DNA of 64,000 nucleotides from Diphasiastrum complanatum (taxonomy: Eukaryota; Streptophyta; Lycopodiopsida; Lycopodiales; Lycopodiaceae): assembly GCA_029204225.1 (NCBI GenBank), contig MU831937.1, positions 1 through 64,000 on the forward strand, read 5' to 3'. This document shows, piece after piece, positions 22,166 through 33,708 of this stretch (position 1 is its first letter; each line of letters begins with the position of its first letter). Under the pieces are notes generated by a model. That model saw only the letters and a list, made by a program, of their open reading frames with translations. It had not been told where the DNA came from and did no database searches. The position numbers and the translations under genes are program-made.

Positions 22166-22614
22166 AGATGGGTTGAATAATGCAGAACTCAAAAACAGCA
22201 AGATCGAGAGTGTATTTCCTCATTGTGGGATAGGCATTGCACGATACAATTTGCAGATTCAATATCAAAGTAGCACTTGTGTTGCATACATTTAAACTGT
22301 GTATATTGGGTTTGTTTGGAGCATTAGCTGAAAAAATGCCTAGAACGTGTCCAAAGTTCGACGTTAAACAGGGCTTCAGGGACACTTCGTTGGTTGAGAC
22401 CTAAAAACATTTGAAATTGACCAAAATGGTCCAAGAATACAGTCCACAGGTTCGTGAACCCAAACCAAAATTGTTTCAATCTCTCTAGTGACTTTATGCG
22501 TCTGATCCATTTTTAGGAAAGTATTGGAACTAAGTACTTTCTAGGATTGATTCTCAAATTATGGAAAAATGGATTTTGCTATACAAAATGGGATCTTGTC
22601 TCATAAGGGCAAGG

Positions 22615-23103
22615 TGTTACATCCATGTCCTGCACATAGGATTCGACATAATTCTAGACTTGGATATTCGATACTCCAGTGTGCGAGTTTATTAATTATG
22701 CCACATAATTCCGGACTATAGGCCTGTTATGTAATTAATAAGACCTAGATGCTCTAAATAGGACATATGGAGCTAGTGCATGGGTTAGCACTGCTATATG
22801 CATGTGTAGAGTATCAATAGTAATGAAAAGAGCATTTGGAATATTCTTGGTTTGCATCGGCACATGCACAAATGAGGCTTGGATCCATATATGCTTGTAG
22901 GAACTCGTCCTCCTACCATTCTCTTTGTGAGATTTCATTACCGGTTTTCTCTCTCTACACTTGTATCGTATCTCATGGCTTGGGGAAGAAGCTGATTGGG
23001 GATTAACTTTCGACTTCATGTTGGTTGGGTGGTTTGGCTCCATATTAGTTCTTTTGGTGCATGCAACATAATTTAGAGGATCTTCACTTGCCCATCCTTA
23101 TAG
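22615..23103 (+). repeat. Possible 5' LTR of a decayed element
   Basis: Starts with TGTTACATCC after the purine-rich AAGGGCAAGG and runs up to a primer-site-like TGGTACCAGAGC at 23104-23115. The right end before the primer site does not show the usual CA, so the borders are uncertain. The interior from 23116 to 24004 has long T-rich stretches and no recognisable coding sequence. Confidence 0.4.
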
Positions 23104-23115
23104 TGGTACCAGAGC
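23104..23115 (+). promoter_or_regulatory. Primer-binding-site-like motif
   Basis: TGGTACCAGAGC differs from the standard initiator tRNA-Met site by one base (C for T at the sixth position). The same variant serves the LTR at 24005-25021. Confidence 0.5.
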
Positions 23116-24004
23116 AAGGTTTTGCATTGATCAGAAGGTGAAGTTGCTTTTGCTTTTTCCCAGCTTTTTGATTGGATCTCCTTACTTTTTACTTCTTGAA
23201 GGTGAAACTGACCCCCAAGTAAGTGTTCTTTGATTTTGGTTTGCTTTTAGCCTAATGATCATTGTTATGGATATTTTCAATAGAAAATGATGGAAATTCA
23301 CTGATTTTTTATGGTTTTTGAGCTAAATTCACTGTTTTGGCTTGAAATTTATAAAATCTAATATTCTTAAACGTTTTCAAGGTTTGTACTTCATGTTTTA
23401 CATTCACTGATGATTGCATGCCAGAGTAATGATCAAAATTGGATCTAGATAGTGATTTTTGGTCAAAATTTGGTGTTTTTGGACTAGAAATGGGGTATAT
23501 GAACCATGATTGATCTAAATCAGAACTTTTTGGGTTTGCATGTGATTAAATTACATTATATCAGGTCTTATTTCACTTTCATGTGGATTAGATCCACTTG
23601 TTCATGTCAAAAAAGTTGAAAAAAAGAAAAAAAACATGGTTTTTTTATGGATTTTTTTTACTATTTTGGGAGGTTTTCTCAAAATTATTGAACAAAATTT
23701 TTCATGCACATTCTCAGATGTGTAATGAAGATGTCCAGGGGTTGTCTGAAAGTTTTCTAGGGATAAAACACCATTAAGGGTCTCAAAAAGTCAAAAATTA
23801 GTGTATTTTTGGTGATTTTTGAGTGGGAATAACTCTCGACATGGGATCTGAAACCTCTAAACCTTCATCCAAGCTGAAATATAGGTAGAATTTCCTATGA
23901 TTTGAGCCCTCATTCACCCAATTTGGTGATGGGAGGCTTAGGCACCATCTATCCGGAGTTTTGCTTGTTGGCGCCCATAGAAGCTAGTTTTGCTTGATCT
24001 GGAG

Positions 24005-25021
24005 TGTTGTAAAGCTATCTTCATAAGCTTTCTTCCGGCGCCACTGGCGCCAGCATTGTCCCCGGTGCCAGCAGTGCCCCTGCTGCTCTCGTCGCCAACT
24101 TCCTATGGCTGAAAACCTTTGATCGGTTCTAGCGAAGTCCAGAGAGCTCAGATCGATGTGCAATCACCTCACACGATCTAGGCATGATTAAAGGAAGCTT
24201 GGGGATCAATAAAATCTAGAGAGAGAAATTGACTTTCTAGAAAGAGAAAAACTAGAGAGAGAAAAATGTGCTTTACCGGCTTGGGTAGAGTGCTTGGTAT
24301 GAGGGGGGTGCCGAATCCCACCAATACTATAGGGGAGTGCGGGTTGCGACTCAAGGAGATCTCCAACCAAGTCTCAGCCTCCCTTGTTGGAATGTTGTCA
24401 TGGCGAGCTGTCATAGTTGAGGGTCGTATCCCGGGACGCCAGCGGTATGCCGTCGGGACCATTCAGTCCGCGGCGCCAGCGGTATGCTGTCGGGACCATT
24501 TGGTCCAGGAACTGGTTGTCTCCATATCTGTCGCGGCTTCTGGTTCTGAGTGTTCCTTGCATGAACGTGAATGGGTTAAGCTCTTGGGGAACGGGCTCTA
24601 ACCTGTCGGCTGAGTTGGATGGCTTGCTTGGGTGGAAGTTACCTGTTTATGGATGTCCAGTCTAGCGTGGCACCAGGTTGGCTTCCAGCGCTCATGACGA
24701 AGCTTTCAGTTGGTTAAGTCTGATCTAAGTTAGATCGCTTGCTTGGAATGGATGTTACTCGTTTGTAACGAAGCTTCGAGCTGGTTAAGTTTGATGTATG
24801 TCGGGCGACTTGCTTGGAGGGAAGTCACCTACATCGGGACCCTCGATCTGGCATAGCGCCAGGTTGGATCTCAGTGTTGGTTTTTGGAACTTCAAGTTGG
24901 TTAAGTCTGATCGCTGTTGGCGAGTTGGCTGCTTGTATGTCAAGTGGGTTTGGATGGCAAGAGTTGAAGGCTGGGAAGCTAAGTCGTGGTTCCCGGCTCC
25001 CTTTGGGATGCCTGCGCTACA
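24005..25021 (+). repeat. LTR related to that of the gag-only element
   Basis: Starts with the same TGTTGTAAAGCT as the LTRs at 11033 and 14324 and ends GCGCTACA directly before the primer site. Shared internal blocks include GTGCTTTACCGG...GGGGGTGCCGAATC and ACTATAGGGG. The remaining length is strongly diverged and holds a repeated GGTATGCCGTCGGGACCATT word near 24445-24503. No second LTR is found downstream. Confidence 0.7.
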
Positions 25022-25023
25022 TG

Positions 25024-25560
25024 TGGTACCAGAGCCGACTGGCCGGTCAGCTATGCAGATTTCACGGAAATGGCCACGGTTTGGGGTTCATCAAGACAAC
25101 TGTTGTGCAAGGTGTTGCCCACAGTGTAAGCACGGGTGCGTCCACGGTCGGGGTGGTCGACAGAATGGGGGACTTGATGAGTCAAGGTGCTAAGCACGGT
25201 CAGTTCTCGCGGTTCGGACGTGGCGCTGTCTGCATGTAGGACAGATGAGGCAGTGTGCTGCCATTAGGTTGGTGTAAGCACGGTCTGTGCCTTGTGGGGT
25301 GCGGGGCGACATATTCGAACTGTACGGGTTAACCATTGATATAGAGATGCTGCTCGAATTCGGGTGTAAAGCACGGGTGGTTAGCTGCCGGTGCGGGATA
25401 GCTGCCGATCGTTTAGCTATAAGGGCTATCGACCAAAAAGTGGTGGGGCGTGACTAAGGCAATGTGCTGCTTAGTGGTGAAAGCACGGATAGTTGGAGGG
25501 TTGTCCTATGTGAGCTGATTCTGTGATCGATTTGTATGGGCGCGACCAGGCAAAGGTCCG
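25024..25560 (+). mobile_element. Primer site and leader of a truncated relative of the gag-only element
   Basis: TGGTACCAGAGCCGACTGG (25024-25042) is followed by about 500 bp nearly identical to the leader at 11932-12475, including the GTGCT...AGCAC hairpins. Similarity stops at about 25560, just before gag would begin. The coding part and 3' LTR have been lost or replaced. Open frames in this stretch are by-products of the repeat structure. Confidence 0.75.
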
Positions 25561-27530
25561 TTGGCAGGACCATCTCAAAGGGGGACCTTGTCTTTGTTAC
25601 TTGTTAGTAAACCTGCCTGAGTGTCTTACTTGAATGTATTCGTGGTGAGTCTTAGTACTCGTGCTTTGCCTGGTTTACATGATTGCTTGTGATACAAGGA
25701 GCTGATGGCTCGAGAAGGAACCTTTCTTTTGAAGGCTAATACCATCAAACAAAGAGGACTACAGAATCTGTGGGGCGGATTTGCAGTTCAAGTACTCGCA
25801 CGTGAACGACAACGAAACGACTCAATGTTTGCAAAGGATGGATGGCTAGCCTGTTTCTTGGGTTAGTTTCATTTGCGACAATGCCCACCAGACGCAAGCA
25901 GGAAGTCAAAAGTTGGAAAGGGCAATTTCAGGGGAGATCTTCTATGGAGCAGTTGGTCTTCATTTTGGGACGGCCACCTTCGAAACTGAAACTCACTGAG
26001 CATGGGTGATATCCAGTATCAGTTGGGTTTTTCCTCAAAGGGGAAATACTGGGATCCTCTTCAGAGATTGGCAACAAGTTGGATCGAGCCATAATCCTAG
26101 CAGATGGGAAGCAAAGTGTTGGAATGGCTTTTTGTCTGAAGAACTCTACTCTAAGTCCGATCAGCTGATTTTATAAGTGGAGGGGAACTATAACACACAC
26201 CTCTCTCTTGGGGCAAATTTTGAATGAAAGTTGATCAAAATGGGGGCAAATTCAAGGTGACCTAGCCATACTCACACGAGGAGACTGGCGAACTTTGGAC
26301 CTAATAAGTTGACAAGTTTTTGTTGTGGAAAGGAAAGCTTGTTATAGGCTTTCTCTGGACCAGCAATGATGAGGAAACATATGAGTACGCTGGCTTGTGT
26401 TATGTGTAAGACAGCTGATCAATGAAGGAACTGTGAAAGTTGAGTCTTGCATGAGAGACTTGGTATTTCGAACGGACGCTAAGGGATGGTTCGCGTTGAG
26501 ATCGGACTAGTGCAAACGCTGGGTGCATGTGTCTGATTCAAAGAGAGCTACTTGAAGCCAAGCTCGATGTATACTTCTTGTTTTGACTGTGAGGCAACTG
26601 ACCAATGATGGAATTTTGAAAGTCAAGTTTTGCGCGACGGACATGGTGCATCAAACAAATGCAAAGAGATAGTTCGTATGCGGATCAAACTGGTATGCAT
26701 GTGGGACTGGAGTTGAATTTTTGACGATATCCCCTTGAGAAAGTGTGCCCTCCTACTATTTTTTTGGGTTGATATAGCTCGCATGTGTGAAGTCCACGTG
26801 GCGGGGTAATGTGGCAATAAGCTAGCGAACCCATCTCCCTCCGTATTGTGATTTACAGCGACCAAATCGGAGTCCTATAGTACAAGTTATACTCGTCGAA
26901 AGTTTGGTAGTTTTTAGAGTAAAATTTGCAAAATTTCCGTAATGTTCTGATTGCATGCAAGTAGGTAAAGTTGTAAAGTGCATTACTAAAAACTAGTTAA
27001 GTAGCAAATTTTCCAATTGTTGCAATTTACGTAAATAATTTTGATTTTTCTGGATAAATCTACATGTTTTGTCTAATGCATGCTGGACGTTTCGACATTA
27101 GTTCAAAATGGGAACTGCCAAGTTGATGCGATAAATCGATTTTCACAGTTTTGGTCCAAGTCGAATGGAGTTTGAGAATCCCAGTTACGTAAAATTTTGA
27201 AAGAACCATGAATGTTTTGATTTTGTTCAAATTCGTCAGGTTTTAATCAAGTAGAAATAGCTTATAAAGTGAATGACCTTACTAATATAAAATCAGTCAG
27301 TTAAAAGATCAAAGTACTTTTCACTTTTGGTTGAAGATATTGGGATCAGTCAACTAGATAGAGCAATTTCTGGTCTATGTGATCAATAATGCCAAGAATA
27401 ACGTAAGTCTTATTGGAATGGTTTCTATACCAATCTACGTGTAGATTTGCCAGTCGTTGAGTGCTGCAATTACCTAATGAACAATTGAAACAATTTGAAT
27501 TACCAGTAGATAGAAATTCTACTGATTAAA
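25561..27530. other. Non-coding stretch
   Basis: I see no conserved coding motif, RNA gene or repeat. The sequence may be the decayed interior of the element that begins at 24005, since it continues without a visible border. Confidence 0.5.
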
Positions 27531-27532
27531 GT

Positions 27533-28145
27533 TTAGGCCTTTTTCTTATCAAATCTGGGGCGTTCAGTCTGAACCACATTTGGGAAGGCAAGAAGTGATT
27601 GAAGCCTGAAAGCATAGTTAGTTCCAACAACTACTTGCTTACCCTTTTTATCATAAGTGAGACTTGAAGGTGGTTGCCTTTGGCTTGATGTCCTCCTTGG
27701 CTTTTGACTAGATGAAGGTCCTTCATCATCACCGTCCAAAGTAGGATTCATAACATCATCATCAAGAATGTTAGATCCATCTACATCATCATCAATAATA
27801 CTTGAAAATACTTTTGGAATGTTTCCCTAATAAAAAAATGACATCTCTACCAACAATCACTTTGTTAGTAGTAGGAATGTAAACCTTGTAGGATTTACTC
27901 ACCTCATTATATCCAACAAATATACCTTTCTTTGAAGATAGATCCTCCTTGGTCCTATCATCAGTTATGTTGACATAGCATGTGCATCCAAAAGTTTTAA
28001 GAAAGTTGACACTCGGCCTCCTCTTGAATAACATCTCAAAAGGTGTCCTTCCATCCAAAATAACACTCGGCCACCTATTGCACAAGAAATTAGCACACAA
28101 CAAGGCTTGATTCCAAAATGGCTTACAAGTAGTAATTGGATCCAT
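27533..28145 (-). pseudogene. Copia integrase/RT-linker relic
   Basis: Minus strand reads ANFLCNRWPSVILDGRTPFE, RRPSVNFLKTFGCTCYVNIT, DDRTKEDLSSKKGIFVGYNE and SKSYKVYIPTTNKVIVGRDV, which match the C-terminal part of the integrase region of the intact copia (LCNRWTSASLDGKTPHE..., FVGYSEVSKAYKVY). After 27792 the frame shifts and an acidic linker leads to SSLTYDKKGKQVVVGTNYAF. RT and RNase H are lacking, as are gag, protease and the catalytic part of integrase. It is an internally deleted copia remnant. Confidence 0.88.
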
Positions 28146-28420
28146 TTAGCTTGTCTGTAATAAGACTGGCTTCACTCTGAGAATCCATTTGAAACTTTAG
28201 TCTGTCGATATATTGATGACGTTAAGAGAGAGATACTGTGCTACAATTGGAAAGCAACTATCTGATACTGAAATTTAATATTACAAATTAAAGAATATGA
28301 TATTGTGAAGTATCAAATGATATCGATTTGATATCGTGAAAGATATCAAGTACTAGAGCCCTCAAGATATAACATATTGCTCTGATATCATGAATGTACG
28401 CTATGATATTATATACTAGA

Positions 28421-28432
28421 GCTTTGATACCA
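28421..28432 (-). promoter_or_regulatory. Primer binding site of the copia relic
   Basis: On the minus strand TGGTATCAAAGC follows directly after ...CTTTTCAACA, one mismatch from the standard initiator tRNA-Met site. It places the 5' LTR of this minus-oriented element at 28433 and above. Confidence 0.75.
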
Positions 28433-29104
28433 TGTTGAAAAGTGGTGATCTTGGATGCTCTGGGGACATCAAGGGTCCATAGTAGGTGTGCCTTCCTACT
28501 AGGTCCCAATGACCCATATGTGTTGGCAAACTTTGGCCCAAGGCCAATTATGTGAAGATGGCTTAAGGTTGAGGCCCAAGGTTAGGAAAATGACCAATAC
28601 CCATGGTGATGTCCTAACACCTCACAAGGTTTCATACCTCCATCCAAGGCATAGACACCGCCATGTCCAAGGACTTACATACCTTAATCCAAATGCACCT
28701 ACCCTTATCCAAGGGTGAAACGCCATTTAGTCCCCGAGATACTAAATGAGCACATAGGGGTCACTGAAGTACTGCTAGTTACATAGGTATGTAACAACTA
28801 GCATCTACATCCACCACAAGGGTTGGCTAGGATCGACAATTTGTAAAATTGGAGCTATAGAAACACAGTGCTTGAAGGGTGTCATTTCCAATCTATAAGA
28901 GAGGGAGAGGCACCCAAAGGAAGGGTGTTTTCTTGTGGTGTGCTTGTTTCTATTCACTGGTGTGGAGGCTAGAGTGTACAGAGCATTTTTCGTTGTTAGC
29001 TAACTCTTGTGAGGATCTCCATCTTTGGTATGAGACTTAGATGGGGGTAGGATCTTGAGTATGTTTGTGCTTGTGATGGTGGTTATGTGAATGATAGTGG
29101 TAAG
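28433..29104 (-). repeat. 5' LTR (part) of the copia relic, cut by the younger copia insertion
   Basis: On the plus strand it begins TGTTGAAAAG, the inverted end of an LTR. It runs without a visible border into the target site GTAAG (29100-29104) of the intact copia element, so any remaining part would continue at 35541. The outer end of this LTR was not found. Confidence 0.6.
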
Positions 29105-29759
29105 TGTGAAACATACAGATCCTAAGTGGATCTAAACTCCAAGATCATTGGCTTGAATGCTTGCACTCCAAACTACATAAGCTAGGAATTGGCAACACAT
29201 TCTATGCTACCTAGAATGCAAAGAACTTGATCAAAAAGCATTTATCACAAATGGAAACTTCCATAAACATCAAGTGCGGCCCAAAATAGCATTATACAGT
29301 CCATAATACATCAGCCTACCACTTTTGGAAAGCACCTAAGATCATACACAATAGCTTGAAGACAATACACACAACAATGCTCTCAATGGAGGAAGAAACA
29401 ATGACAATGATCTATTGATCTCAATGAAGCATACAAAAGGTTTCTCCAACCTGTTCTCCACGACTTCCCTACTATTTATGGATGAGGAAGATGACTCTCT
29501 CTCCTCTCTCTAGAAGGTACTTGACCCTAGATATTCCCTATATAGGAAAAATAGCTAAAAATGGCTTATATGACCAAAATACATCAAAATGGTCTCATTT
29601 TGAAGGGTATGAAGTTTGACACTTCATCATACTGAAAAAATACAGTAAATAAAAACATTGTGGCCTGGTTCACACGTGCAAAACTCCAGAACCAAAACTA
29701 TTTACAATTTTAGCCAATTTAGGCCTCAAACTAGCTAGGAAATGTTGACAATTTTCACA
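29105..29759 (-). repeat. 3' LTR of the young copia element
   Basis: 655 bp. The stop codon of gag-pol (29755-29757) lies within the first bases of this LTR, so the ORF runs through the polypurine tract (CTCCCTCTTC on the plus strand at 29760-29769). Confidence 0.95.
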
Positions 29760-32700
29760 CTCCCTCTTCAACATTGGATGCTAGTTTCAACATAGTCTTT
29801 GAGCACATTCCAAGATTAGATCTATGCATTAAATATAGGTCCTTTCCCAATGGTTTGGTGAAGATATCAGCCACACACTCCTTTGAAGAGACATGTTGAA
29901 GCTCCACCTCTTTGGCAATGACTTGATCTCTCACAAAATGGTGAGCAATCTCAATGTGCTTGCTCCTTGCATGAAAAACAGGATTGCTTGCCAAGCTTTG
30001 GGCTGAAAGGTTATCACAAAGTATGATTGGAGTCTTCTCTGGTTCCAGCAAGTGAAGATCCAATAACATCCTCTTGATCCAAAGAATCTCCTTGGTGCAT
30101 GTTGTTAATGCCTTGTACTCGGCTTCGGTGGAAGATAGAGAGATAGTTGGTTGCTTCTTTGATAGCCATGAGACCACTCCATATCCAAGATAGATTGCAA
30201 AGGCACTTGTTGACTTCCTATCCATTTGATCACCTGCAAAATCTGAATCTGAAAATCCACAAAGGTTAGGTGTAGTACCTCCATACAAGATGCCAAAATC
30301 TCTAGATCCCGAGATGTATCTAAGTACTCTCTTTCCTAGCTTCCAATGAGCCTCACTAGGATCTTTCATAAATTGACTTAGTTTACCAACCACAAAGCTT
30401 AGATCAGGTCTTGTGATGGTTAACCATATAAGAGATCCTATTAGCTTTCTATAGAGAGTAATGTCCTTGAAGGATCTTTCATTACTTCTTGTAGTTAGCT
30501 TTACATTTGATTCCATAGGAGTAGAAACAACTTTACAATCTTCCATATGAAACCTTTTTAGAATAGAGTTAACATACTTTTCTTGACATATGAATGTAGA
30601 TTTAGAAGTTCTAATAATCTCTATTCCTAAGATATAATGAAGTTTACCAAGATCTTGAATTTCAAACTCTCTTTTGAGTGCCATCTTCATTTCATCTATA
30701 TCTAGATTGTTACCACCACTTAAGATAATGTCATCAACATAGATCAAAAGTAAAGTGATATCATTTTCATTCAATCTAAAGTAGAGAGAATGATCATACT
30801 CACTCATAACAAAGTTTTGAGAAAGTAAGAAGGAATTGAGCTTAGCATACCAACTCCTTGGTGCTTGCTTTAGCCCATACAAACTCTTTTGGAGATAGCA
30901 CACATGATTAGGCTCATCATGTGAAACATAGCCCTCGGGTTGCTCCATGTAAATATCTTCTTCAAGATCACCATTCAAGAAGGCATTAGTAACATCCATT
31001 TGCCACATATCCCAATCATAAAGAGTTGCAAGAGAGATTAGGATTCGAATAGTTACCATCTTTGCCACGGGTGCAAAGGTCTCATCATAGTCAATACCAT
31101 ATTCTTGAGCATACCCCTTTGCCACCAACCTTGCCTTGTACTTGTTGATTGATCCATCTTGATTTGTCTTGATCTTGAAGATCCACTTACAACCAATTGC
31201 CTTCTTGTCCTTTGGAAGCTTTACCAACCTCCATGTGTTGCTTTTGATGAGTGCTTGATGCTCATGATCCATGGCTTGGATCCATTCCTTCTTTTGAATT
31301 GCTTCACCTACACAAGTTGGTTCATCAAAAGAGGTAAGAAAAGCAAAGTTAGAGTTGTCCACCACTTGCTTTCCTTTTTCATCATAGGTTAGCCTTGATG
31401 GCTTAGCCCTTTGCCTTTGAGTCTTCCTTGAAGTTTGCTTTGGAGTGGCATCTCCATCTTCATCCAAGACATCTTGCACATCATGATGATTAGTAGGCAC
31501 ATCAACATCAACATCAACAACATTGGAAACATTCTCTTCATGAAAGATGACATCCCTACTTATGACAACTTTCTTTGTAGAAGGAATGTACACTTTGTAA
31601 GCCTTGCTTACTTCACTATAGCCAACAAACACACCCTTCTTTGATGAAGGATCTTCTTTAGTTCTATCATCAAGTGTGATATTGACAAAACATGTACATC
31701 CAAAGATCCTACAATGCTTGACACTCGGCCTTCTACCATAAAGAACCTCATGAGGAGTTTTACCATCCAAGGAAGCACTTGTCCATCTATTACATAGATA
31801 GTTAGCACATGCTAAAGCTTCCCCCCAAAAAGACTTAGCAAGATTAGCATGTAGTCTCATTGCCTTGGCACATTCACAAAGGGTTCTATTCTTCCTCTCG
31901 GCCACTCCATTCTGTTGTGGAGTCCTAGGACTAGACATCTCCCTCTTAATCCCATGTGCTATACAAAAGTCTTTGAACCTATTTGAGGTGTATTCCCCTC
32001 CATTATCAGATCTTAAGCATTTGATCTTTGTATTGAATTGGTTTTCCATTTCATTCTTGAACTTGACAAATGCAGCAAACACTTCATCCTTACTTTTAAG
32101 AAGATAGATCCAAGTATACCTACTAAAGTCATCAATGAAAGTTGCATACATCTTTGCCCCACCATTGCTAGTTGTACTAGAAGAATGAATATCAGAATGC
32201 ACAAGTTGAAAAGCTTCTTTAGATCTAGAAGTAGATCTAGAATAAGCAAGTCTATGAGATTTGGACAAGGCACAATGTTCACAAACACTATTGTTTGCAA
32301 CAAGACTTTTAGGGAGACCAAGAACAAGCTCTTTCTTTACCATTACCTCCAAAGATTTGAAGTTGGGATGGCCCAACCTCTTGTGCCAAACTTCTTGGTT
32401 TGTCAATTGCTCCCTAGCCATACATCCTTCATGATTAGAGATCACACATGCATCAAGCTTGAAAAGTTTACCATGCCTCCTACCTTGAGCAATCAAGGAT
32501 CCACATTTACTTATCAAACATGCATCTCCAATGAACTCCACATCAAGTCCTTTGTCAATCATTTGACTTACACTAAGCAAATTCTTAGTGATTGAAGGAA
32601 TGTACAAAACATTTTCAAGATTTGCTTTCCTATTTGTTGAAAGGGAAATAGGAATAGTGCCTATGCCTTTGATGTCACATTGACCATCATTTGCAGTGTA

Positions 32701-33708
32701 GATGATGTTACCTTCTCCCTCATAAGACAATAAGGATGTAAAGTATTCCTTATGTCTTGTCATGTGAGATGAGGCTCCACTATCAATCCACCAAGGATCA
32801 TTATCATCTATGTTGGCTAACAAACTTGAAGTCATAACAAGTGATTCACATGTGTTATGTTCTTCCTCATCTATTGTAAGATTTCCTTGCCTCTCTCCTT
32901 GCTCTCTTTTCTTCTTATAACATTCATTTGCAAAATGACCTTTTATCCCACAATAAAAGCACTTGAACTTTGACTTATTGTTCTTAGTAGAAGAGGAAGA
33001 GGAAGAGTGATCATCATGATCAAAGTTACCACCTTTGGACCATTTCCCTTTGCCTTTACCTTTGCCCTTGAATTTGCCTTTTGTGAAGAAAGCCTCTTCA
33101 CCTCCACCTTGCAAGGATGCACCATCAAGCTTTGATTGCAACCTATGTTCTTCAGCCAATAAGATTTCTTGCAAGTCAACCACACTTGGCAAGACTCTTT
33201 GAATGGCAAAACTTTGCACAAGGTTAGCATGTTCATTTAGCAAACCATTCAACATAACTTGGACTATTTCACCATCTTTTATGTTCTCATCAATGCATGC
33301 TAAATCATCACTTAGGGACTTAACTCTCAAGATAAATGCATGAGCACTTTCACCCTCTCTTTGCCTACTAGAAAATATTTGTCTCCTTAGGGTCAATACC
33401 CTAGATGTGGACTTTGATTCAAAGAGCTTCTTTAAGGCATTCCATGCCTCACTTGCACTTTGACACTTTCCAACTTCCTTGAGAAGTTCATTTGTAACAT
33501 TCATTTTAATGATATGAAGAGCCCTTTTGGCCTTCTTATCAAACCTTTGTTGCTCTTGAAGTGTGAGAGGTCTCTCTTCAATTTCTGCAACTATGTCCAT
33601 GAGTTCATTCAACTCAAGTAAGGACTCCATCCTCACTTTCCAAGTAGAGTAGTTTGATGAACTCAACCTTTCACTAGACTCTAGCATGATCCCACCATTG
33701 GAAGCCAT
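29755..33708 (-). CDS. Ty1/copia gag-pol polyprotein, 1317 residues, intact
   Basis: Single ORF from ATG at 33708. Order of domains as in Ty1/copia: Gag (residues about 10-240, with SSNYSTWKVRMESLLE), a CCHC knuckle CFYCGIKGHFANEC (about 248-261), aspartic protease with WWIDSGASSHMT (about 305), integrase with the HHCC zinc-binding segment (HKRLGHPNFKSLE ... CEHCALSKSH, about 443-485) and the catalytic DDE core (SDNGGEY about 568; PQQNGVAERKN about 600), reverse transcriptase (MDVTNAFLNGDLEEDIYMEQ about 905; LLLIYVDDIILSGG about 991) and RNase H (FSDSDFAGDQMDRKS about 1158; STEAEYKAL). Protease cleaves the precursor; RT and RNase H make cDNA in virus-like particles; integrase inserts it. All key catalytic residues are present and there is no internal stop. 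A lysine/glycine-rich linker precedes the knuckle. Confidence 0.97.
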   Translation of the reverse strand: MASNGGIMLESSERLSSSNYSTWKVRMESLLELNELMDIVAEIEERPLTLQEQQRFDKKAKRALHIIKMNVTNELLKEVGKCQSASEAWNALKKLFESKSTSRVLTLRRQIFSSRQREGESAHAFILRVKSLSDDLACIDENIKDGEIVQVMLNGLLNEHANLVQSFAIQRVLPSVVDLQEILLAEEHRLQSKLDGASLQGGGEEAFFTKGKFKGKGKGKGKWSKGGNFDHDDHSSSSSSTKNNKSKFKCFYCGIKGHFANECYKKKREQGERQGNLTIDEEEHNTCESLVMTSSLLANIDDNDPWWIDSGASSHMTRHKEYFTSLLSYEGEGNIIYTANDGQCDIKGIGTIPISLSTNRKANLENVLYIPSITKNLLSVSQMIDKGLDVEFIGDACLISKCGSLIAQGRRHGKLFKLDACVISNHEGCMAREQLTNQEVWHKRLGHPNFKSLEVMVKKELVLGLPKSLVANNSVCEHCALSKSHRLAYSRSTSRSKEAFQLVHSDIHSSSTTSNGGAKMYATFIDDFSRYTWIYLLKSKDEVFAAFVKFKNEMENQFNTKIKCLRSDNGGEYTSNRFKDFCIAHGIKREMSSPRTPQQNGVAERKNRTLCECAKAMRLHANLAKSFWGEALACANYLCNRWTSASLDGKTPHEVLYGRRPSVKHCRIFGCTCFVNITLDDRTKEDPSSKKGVFVGYSEVSKAYKVYIPSTKKVVISRDVIFHEENVSNVVDVDVDVPTNHHDVQDVLDEDGDATPKQTSRKTQRQRAKPSRLTYDEKGKQVVDNSNFAFLTSFDEPTCVGEAIQKKEWIQAMDHEHQALIKSNTWRLVKLPKDKKAIGCKWIFKIKTNQDGSINKYKARLVAKGYAQEYGIDYDETFAPVAKMVTIRILISLATLYDWDMWQMDVTNAFLNGDLEEDIYMEQPEGYVSHDEPNHVCYLQKSLYGLKQAPRSWYAKLNSFLLSQNFVMSEYDHSLYFRLNENDITLLLIYVDDIILSGGNNLDIDEMKMALKREFEIQDLGKLHYILGIEIIRTSKSTFICQEKYVNSILKRFHMEDCKVVSTPMESNVKLTTRSNERSFKDITLYRKLIGSLIWLTITRPDLSFVVGKLSQFMKDPSEAHWKLGKRVLRYISGSRDFGILYGGTTPNLCGFSDSDFAGDQMDRKSTSAFAIYLGYGVVSWLSKKQPTISLSSTEAEYKALTTCTKEILWIKRMLLDLHLLEPEKTPIILCDNLSAQSLASNPVFHARSKHIEIAHHFVRDQVIAKEVELQHVSSKECVADIFTKPLGKDLYLMHRSNLGMCSKTMLKLASNVEEGV

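Noticed and set aside
24266-25239. Overlapping ORFs of 80-140 codons
   Set aside because: They lie in the LTR and leader of the truncated relative and mirror those at 11.5-12.2 kb.
30105-33236. Shadow ORFs on both strands over the copia gag-pol
   Set aside because: All lie inside the intact 1317-codon frame and lack motifs.
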